A DNA stretch of 64,000 bases from Caulobacter segnis (GCF_029543125.1 NZ_JARQWW010000002.1:62001-126000), one strand, 5' to 3'. Shown: positions 19,703 through 31,055, counted from the first letter of the stretch. Notes: generated by a model from the sequence alone, not told the origin. Program-made: numbers and translations.

Positions 19703-19866
19703 CGCTTCCTCCTCAGCTAAAAAAGTCCAGCGAACCCTATACTCAAGCTTGTTTGCATCGACATGACAAAACGTCAGCGTCCGCTCACAAACACGTCAGA
19801 AGACGTCACAAACATGGCCATAGGGGCGTTCCAAGGCCGAACGCAGAAGCCCGGCCAAGGTTGCGT

Positions 19867-21165
19867 CTAGTCGAGCAGCGGCGACCACGCGGGGTCGGAG
19901 CCGGAGCCCGGATACGGCGCCGGGCGCAGGATGCGGCCGGTGATGTCCACGGTCCAAAGCTTCGCGCCGCCGCCGTTCTCACGGAAGAACATAATCACGC
20001 GGCCGTTGGGCGCCCAGGTGGGCCCCTCCTCCAGCGAAGACGAGGTCAGGATGCGCTCGTCCGAGCCGTCGGGACGCATGACGCCGATGGAGAAGCCGCC
20101 CGACTGCTTGGTGAAGGCGATGAAATCGCCACGCGGGCTCCACACCGGCGTGGTGTAGCGGCCGCCGCCGTAGGAGATGCGGCGCACGCCCGAACCGTCG
20201 GTGTTCATGATGTAGAGCTGAGCCGTGCCGCCGCGGTCGGAGTTGAAGACGATCTTCGTCCCGTCCGGCGAGAAGGACGGCGAGGTGTCGATCGCCGGAT
20301 CGGTGGTGATCCGCGTGGACTGCCGCGTGCGCAGGTCCATGATGTAGATGTCGCTGTTGCCGGCGCGCTCGACCGAGAAGGCCACCTTGCTGCCGTCCGG
20401 CGAGAAGCGCGGCGCGAACACCATGCCGGGGAAGCGGCCCAGGGTCTCCTGGCGGCCGGTCTCCAGGTTGAACAGGTACAGGCTCGACCCCGTGGGCCGC
20501 AGCGCCATGTAGGTGATCTCCTGGCTGTTCGAGGAGAACCGGGGCGTCATGACGATGTAGGAGCCGTCGGTCAGGTAGTTCGGGTTGGCCCCGTCCTGAT
20601 CCATGATCGCCAGGCGCTTGATACGGTTCAGCTTCGGGCCGCTTTCGGCCACGAACACCACGCGGGTGTCGAAGTAGCCCTTCTCACCCGTCAGGTTCTC
20701 ATAGACCGCGTCGCTGATCTTGTGGGCGATCCGGCGCCAGTTCTCGGCCGGGGCGGAGAACTGCAGGCCCAGCAACTGGCGCTGGCCATAGACGTCCCAC
20801 AGGCGGAAATCCACGCGCAGGCGGCCGTCGGCCTCCACCGTCACCTGGCCGTTGACCAGGGCCTGGGCGCCGACGCCCTTCCAGTTGTCGAACACCGGCT
20901 GGACGTTCACGTCCAGCGTCTGGGTCGGGAAGCGTGCCGGGGCCACCGGGGCGAACAGGCCCGAACGCTCCAGATTGCCGCTGATGACCTGGGCGATGTC
21001 GCCGCCGCGCGTCGCGCCCGAGAAGTTCGGGATGGCGATGGGCAGGGGCGCGATGGCGCCTTTGTTGACGTCCACGACCAGTTCCTGGGCGCGCGTCACG
21101 CTCGGCGCGGCCACCCCGGCCATGAGGGCGGCGGCCACGGCGAGGAAGGCGAAGCGGGCTTTCAT
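19867..21165 (-). CDS. tolB: Tol-Pal system beta-propeller protein TolB
   Basis: The 432-residue periplasmic protein begins with a signal peptide ([21 protein letters not shown]). An N-terminal alpha/beta domain follows (about 30-165), then a six-bladed propeller with repeated SPDGxKVAFS or [13 protein letters not shown] strand motifs. It bridges TolA and Pal. It lies 18 bases after tolA and 165 bases before pal. Confidence 0.97.
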   Translation of the reverse strand: MKARFAFLAVAAALMAGVAAPSVTRAQELVVDVNKGAIAPLPIAIPNFSGATRGGDIAQVISGNLERSGLFAPVAPARFPTQTLDVNVQPVFDNWKGVGAQALVNGQVTVEADGRLRVDFRLWDVYGQRQLLGLQFSAPAENWRRIAHKISDAVYENLTGEKGYFDTRVVFVAESGPKLNRIKRLAIMDQDGANPNYLTDGSYIVMTPRFSSNSQEITYMALRPTGSSLYLFNLETGRQETLGRFPGMVFAPRFSPDGSKVAFSVERAGNSDIYIMDLRTRQSTRITTDPAIDTSPSFSPDGTKIVFNSDRGGTAQLYIMNTDGSGVRRISYGGGRYTTPVWSPRGDFIAFTKQSGGFSIGVMRPDGSDERILTSSSLEEGPTWAPNGRVIMFFRENGGGAKLWTVDITGRILRPAPYPGSGSDPAWSPLLD

Positions 21166-21183
21166 GGCGTCAACGGTCCTTAT

Positions 21184-22011
21184 CTAGTTTGAGCAGGCCG
21201 ACTTGGCGTTGAATCTGAACGAGATCGCCTGTTGGCGGAAGCCGGGCGGCACCGAGAACGGCGCCGCTCGTCCGAACGCGGAAACCGCGCGGGTGGCTGC
21301 AGCTTGAGTGATCGGATTGGCGGTCAGGCCGCTGGTCACGCGCGGCTGGCCGACCAGTTGGCCCGTGGACGAGATGGTCGCCTGGACGATCAGGTTCACG
21401 TCGGCGCCGCCCTCGACCTCGCAGTTGGGGTTCCACAGACGCTCAAGCTGCGCGCCCAGGGTGGCGAGCTGCGAAGCGGTCATGCCCGTGGCCGCGCCGG
21501 CGGCGGGACGCGCCTCGACGGCGGTCTCCGCACGGTTCGGGCCCTTCTGGGCGTTGGAGTTCGGGCGGCCGGCGGGCTTGCGGCCCTTGTTGATCGAAGC
21601 CGCCAGGGCGTCCAGGTCGAAGCTGTCTTCCTTCGGCTTGGCCTGGTTCTGCTTCTGTGGCTGGGGCTTTTGCGGCGCGGGCTTCGGCGCCGGCTTTTGC
21701 GGGACCGGCTTCTGGGCGGCCTTGGGCGCGGGGGTCGGCGGCGCCGGCTCCGGCGTCGGCGCGGGCGGGGCCGGCGGCTCCGGCGTGGTGTCGGGCACGG
21801 GGTCCTCGGCCTGGGCCGGCAGGTTCTCGGGACCCTGCACCGCCGGGCGCACATTGGTCGGCCCCTCGGCGACGATGGTCACTGGCACGGAGGCGACGAC
21901 CATCTTCTTCGTCATCCAGGGCCAGGAGACGAAGAAGGAGCCGATCACCGCCACGTGGAGGATCAGCGACCCTGCCAGGAACGGCGTGCGGTTGGACCGT
22001 TCACGCACCAT
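21184..22011 (-). CDS. tolA: Tol-Pal envelope protein TolA (TonB-like C-terminus)
   Basis: The 275-residue protein has a single N-terminal membrane span (SLILHVAVIGSFFVSWPW, about 13-30), a long Pro/Ala/Lys/Gln stretch (about 65-135) and a C-terminal domain (about 185-275) with LERLWNPNC and a TonB-like fold. TolA transmits force from TolQR to TolB-Pal. It is shorter than E. coli TolA and has a Pro-rich rather than Ala-helical domain II, as usual in alphaproteobacteria. It starts three bases before the tolR stop region. Confidence 0.88.
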   Translation of the reverse strand: MVRERSNRTPFLAGSLILHVAVIGSFFVSWPWMTKKMVVASVPVTIVAEGPTNVRPAVQGPENLPAQAEDPVPDTTPEPPAPPAPTPEPAPPTPAPKAAQKPVPQKPAPKPAPQKPQPQKQNQAKPKEDSFDLDALAASINKGRKPAGRPNSNAQKGPNRAETAVEARPAAGAATGMTASQLATLGAQLERLWNPNCEVEGGADVNLIVQATISSTGQLVGQPRVTSGLTANPITQAAATRAVSAFGRAAPFSVPPGFRQQAISFRFNAKSACSN

Positions 22012-22013
22012 CC

Positions 22014-22505
22014 CTACCGCGCCTCGGTGCTATCCGCCGACGCGCCGGAGGACGGGCCGCCCGTCTCGGTGACGAGGTTGATCTTGGTGAAGCCGGAGGT
22101 CGACAGCGAGGCCATGACCTGGGCCACGGTCTCGTAAGACGCACGGCCGTCGGCGCGCACGAAGATCGGCGTCTCCGTCCCCTCGCCCGCCATTTCGTGC
22201 AGGCGCGGCGACAGCTCCGCGAACTGGATCTGGGTCTCGCCGATGAAGATGGCCGCGTCCTGCCGGATGGAGACCGTCAGCGGCTCCTTCTGGTCCTGCA
22301 TGGCGCCGGCCTCGGTCTTGGGCAGCTCGACCTCGACCCCGGCGGTGAGCAGGGGCGCGCTGATCATGAAGATGATCAGCAGCACCAGCATCACGTCCAC
22401 CAGCGGGGTGACGTTGATCTCCGACAGGGCGCCGCGGCGGCGTCCCCGCCGGCGCCGGCCTCGACCGCCGCCGGTCGAGAAGGCGTCGTGGGAGGACATG
22501 CCCAT
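22014..22505 (-). CDS. tolR: Tol-Pal proton-channel subunit TolR
   Basis: The 163-residue ExbD/TolR protein has a short basic N-terminus ([14 protein letters not shown]), one membrane span carrying the proton-path aspartate ([18 protein letters not shown]), and a periplasmic domain. With TolQ it forms the proton-driven motor for TolA. It lies between tolQ and tolA with gaps of only a few bases. The unusually Arg-rich N-terminus is cytoplasmic. Confidence 0.96.
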   Translation of the reverse strand: MGMSSHDAFSTGGGRGRRRRGRRRGALSEINVTPLVDVMLVLLIIFMISAPLLTAGVEVELPKTEAGAMQDQKEPLTVSIRQDAAIFIGETQIQFAELSPRLHEMAGEGTETPIFVRADGRASYETVAQVMASLSTSGFTKINLVTETGGPSSGASADSTEAR

Positions 22506-22508
22506 GGA

Positions 22509-23201
<693 letters not shown>

Positions 23202-23329
23202 GCGGTCTCCGAAGGAAGCGAATCAGTGACGGTTCGGGTTCGTTTGCCATGACCCGGCGGGATGTTGAAACTATGGCGTGGCTGAAAAGCCGGTCACGAG
23301 TTGCTGATCCGCACCGCCTCGCGGCGTGA

Positions 23330-23776
23330 TCAGTCACGCTTAGCGAACAAAGGCGACAGGCGTTCCACCATATCGGCCGGCGGACGGCGCGGACGGCCGT
23401 CCATGGTGATGCACGCCGCCTCGACCGCCGCCTGGGCGATCAGCTCGTCGCCGCGCATGATCCGTTGCGTGACCAGCAGCCGGGGCCCTTTGACCGCGTC
23501 GTACAGGGTCACCACCGTCAGGGCGTCGTCCACCTTGGCGGCGCGCTTGAAGTCGATCTCCATCCGCACGACGACAAAGGCCGCGGGGTCATCGCGCCCC
23601 GCCAGGTCGGTGTGGGATATTCCGGCCAGCCGCAGGAAATCGCTCCGCCCCCGCTCGAAATAACGCAGGTAGTTGGCGTGATAGACGACCCCGGTGAAGT
23701 CGGTGTCCTCATAGTAGATGCGCACCGGAAGGTGATGCTCGCGCCCGATCAGGACGCCGCAGGTGGGTTCGGTCAT
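23330..23776 (-). CDS. ybgC: YbgC family hot-dog acyl-CoA thioesterase
   Basis: The protein has 148 residues from ATG 23776 (an upstream start at 23812 is possible but outside the conserved part). The hot-dog fold shows the YbgC signature YYEDTDFTGVVYHANYLRYFERGR with the catalytic Asp. YbgC thioesterases act on short or phospholipid-linked acyl groups and are encoded with tol-pal in most proteobacteria, as here. Confidence 0.93.
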   Translation of the reverse strand: MTEPTCGVLIGREHHLPVRIYYEDTDFTGVVYHANYLRYFERGRSDFLRLAGISHTDLAGRDDPAAFVVVRMEIDFKRAAKVDDALTVVTLYDAVKGPRLLVTQRIMRGDELIAQAAVEAACITMDGRPRRPPADMVERLSPLFAKRD

Positions 23777-23812
23777 GGGGAATTCGTAGCCCAGGCGAGC
23801 CCTAACAACCAC

Positions 23813-23940
23813 CCGTCACCCTAGGCGTTGTGCCTAAGGCCCAGAAACTCCGCATCGGTCGTTTCAGCGCGGCGGCTCCGCCCCAGGAACCCGGCCTCTC
23901 AGCCGCTTCTGGGTCCTCGCCACAAGGCGAGGATGACGGA
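23813..23940. repeat. Palindromic intergenic repeat, TTGTG/CACAA family, copy C
   Basis: Outer ends CCGTCACCCT and AGGATGACGG form a near-perfect terminal inverted repeat. Inside are CTAGGCGTTGTGCCTA on the left, TCGCCACAAGGCGAGG on the right, and inner complementary arms (CCCAGAAAC and GCTTCTGGG). It separates ybgC from the SEDS-like gene. Confidence 0.87.
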
Positions 23941-23978
23941 TTGGGGAGCGCGCAAGCGCATCTCCAAGCACGCACGAC

Positions 23979-24823
23979 TTACGCAGCAGGCCGCCTCAAG
24001 CCTGCGCCGACATGCGCCATGGCGAGTCCCAGCGAAAAGCCCCAGCCCAGCAAGGGTGATGCGCCGTAGCCGATCACCGGGGCGGGATAGTTGCCGAACA
24101 CGCTCGCCAGCACGAAGCCGGCCCAGAGACCGCCGAGCGTCAAAGCCGGCGCGACGTTCTGCTTGAGACCGAGGAAGACGAAGGGCGCCGGCAGCAGGGC
24201 CAGCATCAGTCCCGCGAACAGTCCGACCGGCGGCGCGGCCATGAAGGCGGCGAAGACCACCTCCTCCACATAGCTGACGGCCGGCAGGCTGTCGGGCCGG
24301 GTCCATGCCCAGGCGGCGGCGACAATGGCGACAGCGGCGGCGGCCATGTCCAACCGCCCGCGATAAGCCGCCAACCGCACGGCCGTCGCCAGGGCGAAGG
24401 CGACGGCGGCCCCGCCGTCCGGCTGGATCGCCAGAACCGCCGCGATGCCGGCGCAGAGCGCAGCCGTCAGGAGCGTAGCCGGGCGCAAAGCGAAGGCCCA
24501 GACGACGAACGGAAATCCGATGGAGGCGGTATGAACCAGCAGGGGCCCGAACCCGATCCAGCGGGTCGCGCCGTCCATGGTGACGCCGAACAGCGCCGTC
24601 GCCGCAAAAGCAGCAAGGCCGACTCCCATGACCGCCGCCGACCGCGCGGTGCTGACTCGGGACACGATGAAGATCGAAGCGGCGGCGGCGACGCCTGCCA
24701 CGCCCTGCACCGCCAGCATGAGGCTTGGCGCGCCCGCCGCCCGGATGGCCAGCAGGGACGCCGCCAGGGTCAGGAGGAGCAGAAGGGCGACGAGGCCCCA
24801 AACGCGCCTAGCCGCCCCGCCGG

Positions 24824-24827
<4 letters not shown>
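23979..24827 (-). CDS. Short, divergent SEDS-like (FtsW/RodA-type) membrane protein
   Basis: The 282-residue protein is strongly hydrophobic, with about eight predicted spans, and is not a standard annotated family by eye. Four segments match SEDS landmarks in the right order: GATRWIGFG (86-94), [12 protein letters not shown] (133-144), [15 protein letters not shown] (181-195), and [20 protein letters not shown] (248-267). SEDS proteins polymerise glycan strands with lipid II. The usual QPSE motif is absent and the catalytic Asp position appears to hold Glu188 or Glu189. At 282 residues it is about 100 shorter than FtsW or RodA. It overlaps the ruvB stop by four bases. Homology is an inference from motifs. 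Confidence 0.6.
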
Positions 24828-25842
<1,015 letters not shown>

Positions 25843-25846
<4 letters not shown>

Positions 25847-26460
25847 CGGCCCAGCTCCTGCAGGCCGGCCTTGATCAGGGCGGCCACGTCGGCCTCCTCA
25901 CCCAGGCGGGTGGCGGCGGCCTCGACCACACGGCGGGCCTGCGCCTCGGCGACGCCCAGGCCCATGAGGCCGACCACGGCTTCGCCGGAGGCGGACGGTT
26001 TGGCGGCCACGGCCGGGCCGCTGCTGGGCGACGGGGCGAAGCTGACCGGGCCATCGGTGATCGGCTTATCCTTCAGCTCGGTGACGATGCGCAGGGCCAG
26101 CTTCGGACCTACGCCCTGGGCGCGGCCTACGGCGGCCTTGTCCTCGCGGGCCACGGCGCCGGCCAGTTCGGCGGGGCTCAGCACGTCCAGCACCGCCATG
26201 GCGGCCTTGGGGCCCACACCCTGGATCGCCTGCAGCAGGACGAAGGCGCGGCGGTCCTCCCGCGTGCCGAAGCCGTAGAGGCGCAAGCCGGCGCTTTCGC
26301 TCCACTGGCTCTCGATATGCAGCAGAGTCTCCTCGCCCAGGGCCGGCAGGCGCGACAGGGTGCGCGCGCCGCAACGGACGACGTAGCCGACGCCCATGAC
26401 GTCGATCAGGGCCTCTTCCTCGCCCACCTCGGCGACGGCGCCGCGCAGACGGCCGATCAT
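25843..26460 (-). CDS. ruvA: Holliday junction binding protein RuvA
   Basis: The protein has 205 residues from ATG 26460 (MIGRLRGAV, the family start). It shows the OB-fold N-terminus, two helix-hairpin-helix motifs ([18 protein letters not shown] and [20 protein letters not shown]) and the C-terminal RuvB-interacting domain. It tetramerises on four-way junctions. Overlaps ruvC and ruvB by four bases each. Confidence 0.97.
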
Positions 26461-27035
26461 CGGACGCCTCGGGCGGCCAGGGCCGCCTCCCACGCCGCGC
26501 CGGACGAGCCCTTGCGGGAGCGGACGGGCGCGCGGGTGACGATCGGGTCGGCAGCCCGGCCGCGGGCATGGGCGTGGGCGATGGCCACCGCCAGGGCGTC
26601 GGCGGCGTCGGCGGTCGCGCCGCTGGCCGTGGGCAGGATGCGGGCGATCATGAAGCCGATCTGGTCCTTGTCCGCCGCCCCAGTGCCGACCACCGCCTTC
26701 TTCACGTGGCGGCTGGCGTATTCGGCCACCGGCAGGCCGGCGCGGGCCGGGGCGATCAGGGCCGCCGCCCGGGCATGGCCGAGCTTCAGGCTGGACTGGG
26801 CGTTGGTGTTCAAGAAGGTCTCCTCCACGGCCGCCTCCTGCGGCGCGTGCGCGGCGATCACCCGCTCGATCTCCTGGAACAGGGTCAGCAGGCGGCTGGC
26901 GAAGGGTGCGGATTCATCGGGGACGATGACGCCGTGGGCCACATGGGTCAGGCGCGAGCCCTCCATGATGATCACGCCCCAGCCGGTGCGCCGAAGGCCG
27001 GGATCGAGCCCGAGAATGCGAATCGCGTTCGTCAT
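26457..27035 (-). CDS. ruvC: Crossover junction endodeoxyribonuclease RuvC
   Basis: The 192-residue resolvase has its first catalytic Asp in [14 protein letters not shown] (Asp11), with the second acidic residue in AAVEETFLN and the last in the [13 protein letters not shown] helix. It cuts Holliday junctions symmetrically. It is first in the ruvCAB operon. The C-terminal 30 residues are basic and variable. Confidence 0.97.
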   Translation of the reverse strand: MTNAIRILGLDPGLRRTGWGVIIMEGSRLTHVAHGVIVPDESAPFASRLLTLFQEIERVIAAHAPQEAAVEETFLNTNAQSSLKLGHARAAALIAPARAGLPVAEYASRHVKKAVVGTGAADKDQIGFMIARILPTASGATADAADALAVAIAHAHARGRAADPIVTRAPVRSRKGSSGAAWEAALAARGVR

Positions 27036-27085
27036 GTGTTCCGCAAGTTCGCATAGAGCGAACCCGGCGGAAAAGCCCGAATTGG

Positions 27086-27778
27086 TTAAACACGGTGGGG
27101 CCGGACTTCGAAGTGGGTGACGCGCGGATCATCCAGCAGCGCTTGGCAGATCGCGTCGGCGGGCGCCGGACCGACGCCCTTGAAGACGGCGCTGAGCTGC
27201 ACGACGCCGTCGGACTCGAAGCGGTGATTGATCGCCGAGGTGGCGAAGCTGAAACGGCCGAGGATGGTCCGCAGGTCGGCTTCGGACAGGATTTGGCCCC
27301 GCCGGCTGCAGACTGTGACATCCACCGCCTGGATCTGCGGCACGTGACGATCGACCCAGCGCAGGGCGCTGAGCACCACGAGCGTCACCGTCGTGCCCGT
27401 GATCGCCAGGTCGTAGACCCCGACGCCGTAGAGCGTGCCGAGCGCCGAGGTGATCCAGAGAGAGGCGGCCGTGGTCAGGCCGTGGACCGAGAAGCCCTGG
27501 CGGAAGATCACCCCGCCGCACAGAAAGCCGACGCCGGTCAGGATGCCGTGCGCCATCCGCACCGGGTCGATGCGGACGACCTCGTCAGGATGGGAGACCT
27601 TCATCCAACCCAGCTGGTGCACGGCCATGAGCATGAGCAGGGCCGAAGCCAAGCAGACGAGCACATGGGTCCGCAGGCCCGCCGCATGACCGCGAAACTC
27701 CCGCTCGAAACCGATCAGGCCTCCGGCCGCGACCGCGCCGAGGATGGGAAAGAAAAGATCGGGCCGCCACCAGTCCAT
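27086..27778 (-). CDS. MgtC/SapB family membrane protein
   Basis: The protein has 230 residues from ATG 27778; an upstream in-frame start at 27847 would run through a hairpin repeat and is unlikely. The N-terminal membrane domain (about 8-140) has the MgtC pattern GGLIGFEREFRGHAAGLRTHVLVCLASALLML and GVGFLCGGVIFRQG. The C-terminal soluble part (about 150-230) resembles an ACT-like fold. MgtC proteins affect magnesium homeostasis and F-type ATPase activity in other bacteria. The role here is not known. Confidence 0.87.
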   Translation of the reverse strand: MDWWRPDLFFPILGAVAAGGLIGFEREFRGHAAGLRTHVLVCLASALLMLMAVHQLGWMKVSHPDEVVRIDPVRMAHGILTGVGFLCGGVIFRQGFSVHGLTTAASLWITSALGTLYGVGVYDLAITGTTVTLVVLSALRWVDRHVPQIQAVDVTVCSRRGQILSEADLRTILGRFSFATSAINHRFESDGVVQLSAVFKGVGPAPADAICQALLDDPRVTHFEVRPHRV

Positions 27779-27796
27779 GAAGGGTGGAACGGCTGA

Positions 27797-27893
27797 GTTT
27801 GGGTGTGGCTCCCAAACCCGCTCACTCCCGCGAAGGCGGGAGCCCATACTGAGATTCAGCTTGGGCCCCCGCCTTCGCGGGGATAAGCGGCCT
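27797..27893. repeat. Tandem intergenic hairpins (CCCGCGAAGGCGGG type)
   Basis: Two stems, CTCCCGC-GAA-GGCGGGAG (about 27825-27842) and CCCCCGCC-TTCG-CGGGG (about 27867-27882), lie between the YebC-type gene and the mgtC-like gene on the minus strand. A further stem, TTTGG with CCAAA, is at 27799-27816. They resemble widespread alphaproteobacterial intergenic repeats and may also terminate transcription of the YebC-type gene. Confidence 0.65.
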
Positions 27894-27899
27894 TGATTG

Positions 27900-28670
27900 T
27901 CAGCCCAGCTTGGCCAGGTCTTCGTCCGAGATGATCTCGTTGGAATAGACCGTCTGGACGTCGTCTTCGGCGTCCAGGGCGTCCAGCAGCTTCATCAGGG
28001 TGTTCACGGCGTCGCCGGTGACCTCGACCTCGGTCTGCGGCTTCCAGACGATGGCGGTGGACTTCGGGTCGCCCAGCACCTTGGACATGGCCTCGGCCAC
28101 GTCGTTCAGGTCTTCGAAGGCGGTCCAGATGGTGTGGCCCGGCGCGTCCTCGTAGATGTCCGGCTTCACCAGATCGCTTTCCACGTCCTGGGCGCCGGCC
28201 TCGATGGCGGCCTCCATGACGGCGTCTTCCGAGCCGGCCTCGGCCGCATAGACGATCTTGCCCACGCGGTCCCACATGAAGGCGACCGAGTTCATTTCGC
28301 CCAGGGCCCCGCCGTTCTTGGCGAAGGCCGAGCGGATGTTGGCGCCGGCGCGGTTGCGGTTGTCGGTCAGGGCTTCGACGATGATGCCGACGCCGCCGGG
28401 ACCGCGGCCCTCGTAGCGGACGTCCTCCATCGCGTCGATTTCGCCGCCGGCGGCCTTTTTGATGGCGCGGTCGATGACGTCTTTCGGCACCGACTCGGCC
28501 TTGGCGTTGTTCACCGCCAGGCGAAGGCGCGGATTCATGGCCGGGTCAGGCAAGCCGCCCTTGGCCGCCACGGTGATTTCCCGCGACAGCTTGGAGAACA
28601 GCTTGGAGCGCGCGGCGTCGGCGCGGCCCTTGCGGTGCATGATGTTCTTGAATTTGGAGTGGCCGGCCAT
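27900..28670 (-). CDS. YebC/PmpR family protein
   Basis: The 256-residue protein matches the YebC family over its length, starting [21 protein letters not shown] and carrying [20 protein letters not shown] and the SEMGFMW-like region as [15 protein letters not shown]. Some members act as transcriptional regulators; recent work links others to translation of proline-rich or difficult sequences. It often lies next to ruvC, as here (one gene apart). Confidence 0.95.
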   Translation of the reverse strand: MAGHSKFKNIMHRKGRADAARSKLFSKLSREITVAAKGGLPDPAMNPRLRLAVNNAKAESVPKDVIDRAIKKAAGGEIDAMEDVRYEGRGPGGVGIIVEALTDNRNRAGANIRSAFAKNGGALGEMNSVAFMWDRVGKIVYAAEAGSEDAVMEAAIEAGAQDVESDLVKPDIYEDAPGHTIWTAFEDLNDVAEAMSKVLGDPKSTAIVWKPQTEVEVTGDAVNTLMKLLDALDAEDDVQTVYSNEIISDEDLAKLG

Positions 28671-28788
28671 GCTCGGGCTCTCTGATCTCGAAAAGTGAAG
28701 GTGGGCGCTTCTAGCGCTTTGAATTGCTTCTGTTCAAGGGCGGCAACCGCCTCGGCATGGCCGCGTTTGGCTGTCGAAGGAGCCGCAC

Positions 28789-29028
28789 ATGACCGAAGCC
28801 GAACCGGAAGTCCTGCCAAAATCGATCATCGCCTGGCAGCCCACCCATGGCGTCGGCCTGCATCGCGGCGCGGTGACGAACGCGACCAGCGAGACGGCGA
28901 TCGCCATCGGCGTGGGCGCTCTCGCCCTGGCGGCGGTGGCCGTCGGCGCGTTCCTCCTGGGCCGCTCGACCGCGGGCAAGTCGTTCGATGACTTCGACCC
29001 CCGCGATCTGGTGAGGCGCTGGATCTAG
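28789..29028 (+). CDS. Small single-span membrane protein of unknown function
   Basis: The 79-residue product has one clear membrane span (TAIAIGVGALALAAVAVGAFLLGRS, about 36-60), a polar N-terminus and an acidic/basic C-terminus (KSFDDFDPRDLVRRWI). A GAAGGAGC ribosome site precedes ATG 28789. Its stop TAG is shared base-for-base with the convergent phosphoesterase gene in a CTAG tetranucleotide. No family was recognised. Confidence 0.6.
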   Translation: MTEAEPEVLPKSIIAWQPTHGVGLHRGAVTNATSETAIAIGVGALALAAVAVGAFLLGRSTAGKSFDDFDPRDLVRRWI

Positions 29029-29861
29029 ACCGCCGCCATCTCCAGCGACGGGATGTACTGGCGCAGCCGGCCGCCGACACGGATGGGCTCGACCCGCTTG
29101 GCCAGGCCCGTGCGGTCGTCCGTCTCCACGAAAACCCCGCAGACCGTGGCCGGACCGCTGGCCGGCTGATAGCGCCCGCCGCTGATCTTGGTGGTGAAGC
29201 GGCGCAGCGGCTCGTCCTTCTGGTTGCCGATCACGCTGTCATAGTCGGCGCAGGCCCCGGCGTCGGTCTGATAGGCGGTGCCACCCGTCAGGATCTGGCA
29301 GTCGGCGGTCGGCACGTGGGTGTGGGTGCCCACCACCAGGCTGGCGCGGCCGTCGCAGAAGTGGCCCATGGCCATCTTCTCGGACGTGGCCTCGCAGTGC
29401 ATGTCCACGATCACCGCGTCGGCGACCATGCCCAGGGGTGCCTTGTCCAGCTCGCGGTCGGCGGCGGCGAAGGGGTCGTCCATGGCGTCCATGTGGACCC
29501 GGCCCAGCAGGTTGACCACGAACACCGTCCGCCCCCGCTCGGTCTGGTACAGATGCGAGCCGCGTCCCGGCGCGTCCGACAGGATCGGGTAGTTGGCGGG
29601 GCGGATCAGCCGCTCCTCGCGCACGATGTAGGTCAGGGCCTCGCGCTGATCCCAGCTGTGATTGCCCAGGGTCAGGCAGTCGGCGCCCGCCTCGAACAGC
29701 TCCCGGGCCGTGTTCTCGGTGATGCCGAAGCCGGCCGCCGCGTTCTCGGCGTTGATGACCACGAACTCCAGATCGAGCTGGCGGCGGAGATTGGGGAGGT
29801 GGTCGGCCAGGCCGTCGCGGCCGGATTTGCCCACGACGTCCCCGAAAAAGGCGAAGCGCAT
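29025..29861 (-). CDS. TIGR00282 (YmdB-type) metallophosphoesterase
   Basis: The protein has 278 residues from ATG 29861 (MRFAFFGDVVGKSGRDG). Metal-binding motifs are visible: GDVVG, INAENAAAGFG, GNHSWDQ, DMHCEATSEK and VVGTHTHVPTAD. Relatives such as Bacillus YmdB hydrolyse 2',3'-cyclic nucleotides. The frame is open upstream to 29969 but that part overlaps the cyclo-ligase gene. It lies one base after that gene on the same strand. Confidence 0.92.
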   Translation of the reverse strand: MRFAFFGDVVGKSGRDGLADHLPNLRRQLDLEFVVINAENAAAGFGITENTARELFEAGADCLTLGNHSWDQREALTYIVREERLIRPANYPILSDAPGRGSHLYQTERGRTVFVVNLLGRVHMDAMDDPFAAADRELDKAPLGMVADAVIVDMHCEATSEKMAMGHFCDGRASLVVGTHTHVPTADCQILTGGTAYQTDAGACADYDSVIGNQKDEPLRRFTTKISGGRYQPASGPATVCGVFVETDDRTGLAKRVEPIRVGGRLRQYIPSLEMAAV

Positions 29862-29862
29862 G

Positions 29863-30453
29863 TCAGGAAGGGTCCTTTCGGACCTCGATATACCCGTTTT
29901 CGGTGAGAATGGCGTCCAGATGCATGTCGTGCGGCTCGCAAGGCACGCGGGCCACCTCCTGGCCGGCATAGGCGAGGCCGATCACGAACACCGGCTTCTG
30001 GGCCCGGGCGGCCTGAATGGTGCGGTCATAGGCCCCCGCCCCCTGGCCCAGACGCAGGCCCCGGCGGTCGAAGGCGACCAGGGGCGCGATGATGATGTCC
30101 GGATGCACCTGGGGCGAGGCCGGCGGCGGGCTGGGCACGCCGAAGGCGTCGGGGACGAAGGTGTGCCGCCCCTCTGCCATGCGGAAGACCAGCGGATCCT
30201 CACGGGTCAACGCCGCGGGCAGAGCGACCGTGGCGCCGGTGGCGGCCAGCCGGTCCAGCACCGCATAGGGTGCGATCTCGGCCCCGTGGGGGTGATAGCC
30301 GGCCACCACGGCGAAGGCCGGCAGCCGCTCCATGGGCAGATTAGCCGCCGCCTGCTCGGCCGCATCCGGCGACCGTTTGGCCAAGGTCTTGCGCAGGGCG
30401 CGCATCTCGGCCCGCAGGAGCGTCTTGGCCGAGGACAGGGTGGCGTGGACCAT
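29863..30453 (-). CDS. 5-formyltetrahydrofolate cyclo-ligase
   Basis: The 196-residue protein converts 5-formyl-THF to 5,10-methenyl-THF with ATP. Family segments: the basic N-terminal helix LLRAEMRALRKTLAKRSP, IIIAPLVAFDRRGLRLGQGAGAYDR (substrate and phosphate loop) and VIGLAYAGQEV. The gene (ygfA/fau1) commonly lies close to zapA and the 6S RNA gene in proteobacteria, an arrangement kept here with one small gene in between. Confidence 0.93.
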   Translation of the reverse strand: MVHATLSSAKTLLRAEMRALRKTLAKRSPDAAEQAAANLPMERLPAFAVVAGYHPHGAEIAPYAVLDRLAATGATVALPAALTREDPLVFRMAEGRHTFVPDAFGVPSPPPASPQVHPDIIIAPLVAFDRRGLRLGQGAGAYDRTIQAARAQKPVFVIGLAYAGQEVARVPCEPHDMHLDAILTENGYIEVRKDPS

Positions 30454-30525
30454 GGCGACAGCTTCTAGTGCAGCCGTCTATGGACGGCCATCCCGGAACA
30501 ACGCTCGAGGCCCCCGCCCGTGCCC

Positions 30526-30810
30526 TCAGGCGCCGGGACGCGCTTCCTCAGCGGCGCGGGCCTTCGCCGCACGGGCTTCCGCTTTCGCCTTGGCGGCGGC
30601 GATCCGGGCCGCCTTTTGCTTCGCCACCGTGGGCGCGTTGTGGATCGCCACGGAATAGGCGTCCTGCGCCAGAGGCGCCTGGTAGGGGGACTGGTATGCG
30701 TTCTGCCAGGCTCCGGTCGCGTTCACGCTGTTGTTGGACTCCGCCTGGGCGAAGGCGATCCCGCAGGTCAGGGCGGTGGCGAAGGCGGCAAGCACGAGGG
30801 TCTTGATCAC
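30526..30810 (-). CDS. Small secreted protein with Ala/Lys/Arg-rich tail
   Basis: The most likely start is GTG 30810, six bases after a GGGAG ribosome site, giving 94 residues; a longer open frame to 30963 would overlap the candidate RNA. A signal peptide (VIKTLVLAAFATALTCGIAFAQA) is followed by a short Gln/Tyr/Ser-rich middle and a helical tail of repeated KA, RA and EA from about residue 62. No family was recognised. It lies between the cyclo-ligase gene and the candidate 6S RNA. Confidence 0.6.
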   Translation of the reverse strand: MIKTLVLAAFATALTCGIAFAQAESNNSVNATGAWQNAYQSPYQAPLAQDAYSVAIHNAPTVAKQKAARIAAAKAKAEARAAKARAAEEARPGA

Positions 30811-30879
30811 GAGGAACTCCCACGATGAAGCACAGCAAGAATTGCACGCTACGGTAGCGAGAAAGTCTTGTCGAGCCTT

Positions 30880-31055
30880 ATGGGGAAAGGGGTGGCGGCG
30901 CCGCGAAGAACCGTGAAGGACGTGTTCAATCCCCTCGGACCTGGAATACCAGGTGGGCGCCATATACCCGCAGCCACGGCCACGGACAGGGACAGCTCCC
31001 TTCGAGATGATTAAGGTCTCTGGGATGTGAAGCCTTCGACGAGGGCCACAGCAGA
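30880..31055 (-). ncRNA. ssrS: Candidate 6S RNA
   Basis: This gene-free stretch directly downstream of zapA and upstream of the cyclo-ligase gene is the usual place of ssrS. On the minus strand it can form a hairpin ACCTGG-TATT-CCAGGT near 30940-30955 inside GGCGCC arms, with several shorter stems on both sides and an unpaired central part, consistent with the rod-like 6S RNA shape. 6S RNA binds the housekeeping RNA polymerase holoenzyme in slow growth. The ends given are approximate and the call rests mainly on gene order. Confidence 0.5.

Noticed and set aside
27779..27847. N-terminal extension of the mgtC-like gene to 27847
   Set aside because: The extra 23 residues are encoded by a hairpin repeat, and the family start matches ATG 27778.
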